A stretch of 64,000 nucleotides of DNA from the NCBI GenBank assembly GCA_963402885.1, contig OY727097.1, positions 8,308,001 to 8,372,000 on the forward strand, written 5' to 3'. This document shows, in pieces, positions 58,760 to 64,000 of this stretch (the stretch's first letter is position 1; every line of letters begins with the position of its first letter). The notes under the pieces were generated by a model that was not told the origin of the DNA, ran no database searches, and saw only the letters and a program-made list of their open reading frames with translations. A program made the translations under genes and the position numbers. This DNA comes from Antedon bifida (lineage: Eukaryota; Echinodermata; Crinoidea; Comatulida; Antedonidae).

Positions 58760-58999
58760 GCCTACTTTTGTTAAAAAGTATCTGATAAAGTTGAGTAATA
58801 TGTTGCCATGTTGCCACCGACCCCTGCCTCCCACCACCGACGTACGTCATGGTTTTGATGAACATGCGCATAAACACAAATGTCGTCTGCATTATTTCCA
58901 TTCGTCCCCGATGGTGATAAAATTGAAATTTCACCGCAAAGATATTAAGAAATTAAAACAAAAGAACTGCCGCCTCGCTCAACCTGGGACAGTCAACAG
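58760..58999 (+). CDS. Candidate exon 2 of a small two-exon gene
   Basis: It begins after CTTGTCTAG (58751-58759). With one leading base the frame is open: PTFVKKYLIKLSNMLPCCHR, then PLPPTTDVRHGFDEHAHKHK, CRLHYFHSSPMVIKLKFHRK and DIKKLKQKNCRLAQPG. It is rich in His, Lys and Cys. It either ends at a donor-like CAG|GTACAA (59000) or runs on to TAG at 59079-59081, where the sequence turns AT-driven. The acceptor tract is only moderate. No domain is recognised; the basic, His-rich run might bind nucleic acid or metal, which is a guess. Confidence 0.3.
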
Positions 59000-59155
59000 G
59001 TACAAAAATGGCGAGTTTAATTTAATAAATAGTTTTAATAAATTATTATTTAATTCATTATTATTTATCTGTAGTCCGTAGTTAATGGTATGCTTTTGTG
59101 TTTTTTAAGGATTTTCCAAATAAGTCAAATCAAGAGAGTTTCATACAGGTGTCTT

Positions 59156-59219
59156 ACCCATGGAGAAATAAGTTAGGCCCCTCTGATGTTTGTTCATGGA
59201 GAATTATTTCTCAATGGTC
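59156..59219. repeat. CATGGAG mini-hairpins, tandem pair
   Basis: CCCATGGAGAAATAA, TTCATGGAGAATT and ATTTCTCAATGGT are three arms of the CATGGAG family in 64 bp. Confidence 0.45.
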
Positions 59220-60329
59220 TGCCTCTTATATTATTTTATTAATAATAATTATTACTATTAATATATTTTTGCAATTAACTTATGTCATTACTTCTTTCCA
59301 CTTTACAATATCATGAACATAATTTCACCTTGATATATCAAATAAAATGATGATCTCAATTTATCAAGTCACTGTTCGTAGCTTACACAATTGGGTTGCC
59401 TTCTTCAGTAATTAATTGTGTTTGGAAAATTACATATAAAGGCAAAACTCGGATCGAGTTAGAAAATTAAGAAGAGTGAAATTACATATTCGTATTTACA
59501 TTGGCGAACAAACCCAATATGCCAAATACCTATAATTGTATTGATTATTTATATAGTGACATTATTATATATACCATACTTTTTAGGAAGAATGTTACAA
59601 ACGCGATATTAATCTATTTTTATTGATCCATAATAAACTATAAATTCCTTCATGGTACAAAGTAGTTTTTCTCACATTAAATTAAGAATTTGAAATGAAG
59701 TAAGTATATATACTGTAAAATGCATCATTTACATTCTGAAGAATGATAATGATACTCGAAATATAGTCATTTTGACAGATAAGACGAAAGTATGCAATTG
59801 TATAGAGTTCGTTCTTCTGTATTTTAATGGCGTTTCACTTCATTACCGGTTCGTTAGCAGTTAATGTATATTACCAAAGTATCTGTTTTAAATAAAACAA
59901 AGTATGTGTGATGCCTGAACTCAAAATATAGAGACCTTCTTTATTTTGAGTGTGAATCAAATAGCGTATGACGACATGGCTAGAATAATACATTTAATAA
60001 TGTACCGTAGTGTGTTATAATACCATCAACATAATACAAACGACAGATATAATTGAGATAACATGAATGAATAATAATATTTATTGAAACTGCACCTTTA
60101 CATTCACACACGGTGCGTTCTTAAAATAAATTTATAGACAACACACAGATACAAAATCAATACAACAAACAGATACACAAATACCAACCAATACACCAAT
60201 ACGATCGTTTCGGTTTCATGCAACGTATGTTGAATAGTTTTAATATTCTTATTGCTTGTGTTTGCAAACATATGATCCATAACTCAAACATGTAGATGGA
60301 GAAGTATCCTTTATGTTTAAGCTTAAAGT

Positions 60330-60421
60330 TTGTGAATTTTCTTTTTTCTTTTTCTGTTTGTACGTTTGTTGATATGGATGAAATTTGTACGAAATAAAAT
60401 AAATTGAATTCAAATTGAATT
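60330..60421 (+). mobile_element. Possible LINE 3' tail
   Basis: A CTGTTTGTACGTTTGTTGATAT-like stretch is followed by ACGAAATAAAATAAATTGAA and TTCAAATTGAATTG. A tail of TTGAA-type short repeats after AATAAA resembles 3' ends of non-LTR retroelements in marine invertebrates. No coding part is present. Confidence 0.3.
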
Positions 60422-60974
60422 GTTAATAATGGTTTGATATATTGGATATAAATGCTTTATTTTTGTTTGTAATATCGAAATACTTTATATGATCTTATCA
60501 AGAATAAAAACTAAAGATTATGCAATCTGAACTGCGAAATTGAAATATACATTATTTAGGCCTACAAATTCATACCAAATGAATGAAGACAAGACATAAA
60601 CCGCTTTAATAACATTATTATAACAAAAAATATTGTATTTTATTCGCGCCCTCTATAATGTATTGTATATTTTATTTGCGCCCTCTCTAATTACAATTAC
60701 GATAAACGTACCTCATTCGTAAATGTCATCATCTGAAAAATATTAGTCAAGTTGTTGTTATTGTTATTCTTTGCTACTCACAGAACATTTACATAATTTA
60801 TATACAAATCTTATTCATGAGAAATAATCATCAAATTCTTGTTACGCTTTAGATTACGTCATGACACAGAAAATACGACATGGATGTTTGACTAAACAAA
60901 TGTAAATGTATTGTTTGAAGGTTTGCATGGCGAAATCAAATGTTGATTTACAGTTTGCGGTACACCACGTATAT

Positions 60975-61062
60975 TAGTTTTGAAAAGAACTGTTGAGTTT
61001 CTCGATGTTTCGATCAATATGCTTTGATCGTCCTCACTCCTGAGGACGGTCTGTAATGTAAA
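60975..61062 (-). mobile_element. Second Penelope-like relic with degenerate hammerhead core
   Basis: On the minus strand: GAGTGAGGACGATCAAAGCA, TATTGATCGAAACATCGAG, AAACTCAACAGTTC. GATCA and TGATC form stem II, followed by GAAAC; the first core element reads GTGAGGA where a hammerhead has CTGANGA. It is probably a decayed copy of a different Penelope-like subfamily from the one at 25379. Confidence 0.35.
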
Positions 61063-61483
61063 TGATGATATAATTTATTATAATAATGACTGATGTTCTA
61101 ATGATAGATCATAGATGCTCTAAAAATATTTGTTATGAAATGAGATAAAAGAATACATGAATAGCAACAATCTCTGTGAGGTGCATCAAGACAAAAATAA
61201 TACTGTAATTTCCAAAAATAATACTGAACCGCTTTTTAATGATCCGTTTCCGACGAGAGAGGCCGCGCTATTTAATTTTTCTGCTCATATTGAAGATACA
61301 AATTAACTCGAGTTTTTAATAAGCTTTTGTGATGTCACCAATATATCGCGTTTTTCTGAGAATCAATATAGGGCCTATACATGGTGTGTGGTTAAAAAAT
61401 CAGAATGATAACTTGAATTTTGTGAACTTTATCGTACAAACAAACAAACAAATTAGTGCATGTTGCGAATCAACCTGGTTAAT

Positions 61484-61987
61484 GAGGTTTCGCAACCTTA
61501 CGAATACGATAACGAAAACGGATACGTCACACATTTGTGAAACTTTTGAGCTGATCCCCAATTCATATTCGTAAAGCGTATTCGTGTTGACGAATATCAC
61601 CAGTCATATTCGTAACTACAAAACGAGTATAGTTTTTGATAATTTTGCACATTCTGAATTTGAATCAGGAACGATTCATGATTATAATATAATTATAGAT
61701 TTATTGAAAGTAATTTACTAAAGTAATTTACTAAAATGCTAGGTCAATTTTGATAAATAGCAGTTTTTAAAGTCCTCACTCGCTTTGATGTTACGCTAGG
61801 CCTAGGCAGCCAAGCACCAAGCAACACGTACACGCGCTTCGCTCAAATTTACCGCAGTCATATTTTGGACGGCGCCCTCAATATTTCGTTGCCATGCGAA
61901 ACAGATTTTTTTATGGCTTACGAAAACGAATACGTGTGCGTGACGTATCCGTTTTCGTTATCGTATTCGTAAGATTGCGAAACCTCT
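61484..61987. mobile_element. 504-bp TIR element with CG-rich arms
   Basis: The left arm GAGGTTTCGCAACCTTACGA, ATACGATAACGAAAACGG, ATACGTCAC is mirrored at the right end (GTGACGTATCCGTTTTCG, TTATCGTATTCGTAAG, ATTGCGAAACCTC) over about 50 bp with few mismatches. Inside are more CGAATA-type repeats near 61560-61620 and 61915-61935. There is no transposase, so it is a non-autonomous DNA transposon. Confidence 0.7.
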
Positions 61988-62719
61988 CTAATAATATTAA
62001 ATCGATGCACACTGGTTTTAAACGCAGTCTCTGATTGCTCTTTGACATGCACCAACAATTTGTCAAAGAAATATAAATAAAAATCGGAAAATGTAAATTT
62101 CACTTTTACAACCGTAAAAAAACGATTTGAAAATGTTTAGACACCTATACATTACAATTTGTTTTATGTACCCAAAAATCCGGGCGATTTCCGCTAAAGG
62201 GCACGAAATCACCAAAAAACAGCTATTTTTTTAGGTTTTTTCAATGTAACTTTGTTATTAATTGACCGATTTTTATGGCTGTTTCGACATTGTAATGCCT
62301 AATTAAGTACCTACGATGTCATGTTATTTTTAATTTGAAAAAACTTAAACGTCGTCGGCATTGATTTTTAAAGTTAGACGATTTTAAAATTGCCCTGTGT
62401 TAAAGAATAGGCTTGTTTTGCCAATTTGTTGAGATCTTTACAAAAACGTTCATAACGTTTGACCTAGTTATCCAATGATATTGGCTGTTCCACCATGCAA
62501 AAGCTAATCAATCAAGCTTTCTAATGACCTAAAGTAAAATGTGATTGGTTCAGATACTTCGTCGGCACAGCCCCTTTTTTGAAGCAGTGTTTTGGTTTGT
62601 CAGTGACCGGCTAGTGTTAAAGGATAGGCGAAAATTTTCGAAGTCGTCCAACCTTTCCTGAGCAGTCAGAACGTAACGTTAAAACTAAAATTACAGTTGT
62701 AGACCGGCAGCCCAGAGAC
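61988..62719. other. Probably repeat-derived, unassigned
   Basis: No gene seen. Composition changes near 62120 (CCGGGCGATTTCCGC), and the stretch runs into the periodic array to its right, so it may be part of one larger repeat. Confidence 0.3.
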
Positions 62720-63514
62720 ATTTGGTTAGATGAGCTAGGTACCAATATCTGACTATTTAAGTGTGTTGGGGGGTCACTTGAAGTCAATGAAAATGGGAGT
62801 CTGCCGGGTACCCCCTGCTGCGTCTAGACCAGGGGGACCCCGAAATGTGCTAAAAATTCGGAACCGGTTAGATGAGAGAGATACCACCTAATTTTACCAC
62901 CGCGGGATGCCCATTGGCATCCTTATACCAGTATCACAAACGACAGACTTTTTGTCTGCTGCAATAGGCCCGCCAGACCCTCCGAGGGAGGGCCTAAAAT
63001 GGGGCTAGCATAGATGAGTGAGGTACCACTCAAAATTAATGCCAAATGAACAAGTTGTGTTCATACAATACGAAATGGATAACAACAGACTAATTGTCTG
63101 CTGCACCGCAAGTGCCAGACTCCCTAAAGTTAGACTAGAGACCCCCCTTCCCCCAACTAGCCCAGCCTAGATATTGTAGATACCACCACCAGCAACCAAT
63201 TTTATATGATTTAGCACAATGTAAGCAATACCAAATGACCTATTACAGACTATCTGTACACTGCCTTGGCCCTGGCAGACCCCTCCAAAGGTAGACTAGA
63301 GACCCCCCTTTCCCCAACTAGCCCAGCTTAGATATTGTAGATACCACCAGCAACCAATGTTATATGACTTAGCACATTGTAAGCAATACCAAATGACCTA
63401 TTACAGACTATCTGTACACTGCCTTGGCCCTGGCAGACTCCTCTAAAGTTCGACTAGAGACCCCATTTACCCCAAGTATAGCCTACCTTAGATATTGTAG
63501 ATACCACCAGCAGC
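62720..63514. repeat. Degenerate 142-158-bp-period tandem array
   Basis: Units share TAGATACCACC, CAGACT, TCTGC/TCTGTAC and a CTAGAGACCCCC-type block. The CAGAC..TCTG marker is at about 62954, 63096, 63252 and 63410. Right-hand units are nearly identical (63117-63514) and left-hand ones diverged, as in arrays expanding at one edge. GC content is higher than in the flanks. Confidence 0.75.
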
Positions 63515-63862
63515 AAAAAAACCCAAAACAACATGTTTAATTTAATAAAGTTTAACTTTAATCGAACTAACACAAAACAATTGAAAATATATCCCATCAA
63601 TGACGATAAAATGACCATTACCATTCTAAAGGGAAAAATAGTTTAAGAGTTTCACTTAAAACTTATATAAGCCAAATAATAAAAACTTTTCAACGTATGA
63701 TATGGTTGGAATCTACCTAAAACATATTTTACTGACTAAACGCTGTAGTTTTTTTTGCTGCTGGTGGTATCTACACTATCTAAGGTAGGCTATACTTGGG
63801 GTAAATGGGGTCTCTAGTCGAACTTTAGAGGGGTCTGTCAGGGCCAAGGCCAGGGCACATAA
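63414..63862. repeat. Inverted duplication of the array unit
   Basis: The last array unit (CCTTGGCCCTGGCAGAC, TTCGACTAGAGACCCC, TACCACCAGCAGC) reappears in reverse complement at about 63749-63862 (GCTGCTGGTGGTATCTACAC, GGGGTCTCTAGTCGAA, GGGCCAAGGCCAGGG) with few mismatches. About 230 bp of AT-rich sequence lies between. It could be the terminal repeats of an element whose subterminal repeats formed the array. Confidence 0.75.
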
Positions 63863-64000
63863 CATTCATAATAAATGGCACCTCTAATTGGCCGGAAAAA
63901 CACTGTCATGCAGCATGCTACCATTGAACAAAACGATCGTACTTTTTATCATTGTTGAATGTTTTGATATTAGCCTAATTGTTAAAACGACCTTCACAAC
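63863..64000. other. Window edge, nothing recognised
   Basis: Short flank after the inverted repeat, no feature seen. Confidence 0.3.

Larger units (their letters stand above)
59000..60974. other. Non-coding stretch
   Basis: AT-rich with a CATGGAG hairpin (59156-59219) and a retroelement-like tail near 60330. A possible 39-base segment at 59110-59148 lies between a weak acceptor and GTGTCT, not enough to call. Confidence 0.3.

Noticed and set aside
1..64000. CRISPR arrays, operons, ribosome binding sites, rRNA or intact tRNA genes
   Set aside because: None were seen. The window is spliced, repeat-rich animal nuclear DNA.

Overview
The window is animal nuclear DNA. It is AT-rich, has spliced-gene signals (polypyrimidine-AG acceptors, GTAAGT donors), dispersed SINE-like, MITE-like and Penelope-like repeats, and no bacterial gene packing. 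One gene is certain: a large ankyrin-repeat P-loop NTPase orthologous to vertebrate ANKRD50, read from one uninterrupted 4,971-nt coding block at 28265-33235 (+). The GC-containing palindrome TAGGCCTA recurs tens of times, and the MITE load is heavy. Both remind me of echinoderm-like marine deuterostomes. That placement is an impression and rests on no database match.

Layout. Positions 1-22,400 are mostly non-coding, with two tRNA-derived SINE copies, several inverted-repeat elements, and two candidate exons (12010-12078 and 15166-15289, +) whose reading phases join. A TATA box at 22468 and a donor at 22671 suggest a first non-coding exon of ANKRD50. A 5.5-kb intron follows, carrying a Penelope-like relic and two MITEs, and ends at an acceptor at 28168. 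The ANKRD50 coding block follows, with a 6-codon upstream ORF whose stop overlaps the main start codon. Positions 34766-37212 hold a 2.4-kb terminal-inverted-repeat element built around a repeated CGGACGGGACA box.

Positions 43.6-50.7 kb contain what I read as an unrecognised minus-strand gene: a first coding exon (50560-50664), a phase-matched second exon (49090-49170) and a plausible terminal exon (43654-43930). Between these lie MITEs and a 74-bp perfect inverted repeat. Positions 50.9-52.7 kb are a GCCGAA minisatellite split by an insertion with palindromic ends. A small candidate two-exon plus-strand gene sits at 58.6-59.0 kb. The right end (61.5-63.9 kb) is repeat-derived: a TIR element with CG-rich arms, then a 142-158-bp-period array with an inverted copy.

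The genes do not form a pathway in any way the sequence shows. ANKRD50 in vertebrates works in SNX27-retromer-WASH endosomal recycling, and the peptide features linked to that role (a C-terminal ETPL and a TNPNY motif in the tail) are present here. All exon calls other than ANKRD50 rest on open frame, splice consensus and phase only and should be treated as hypotheses.
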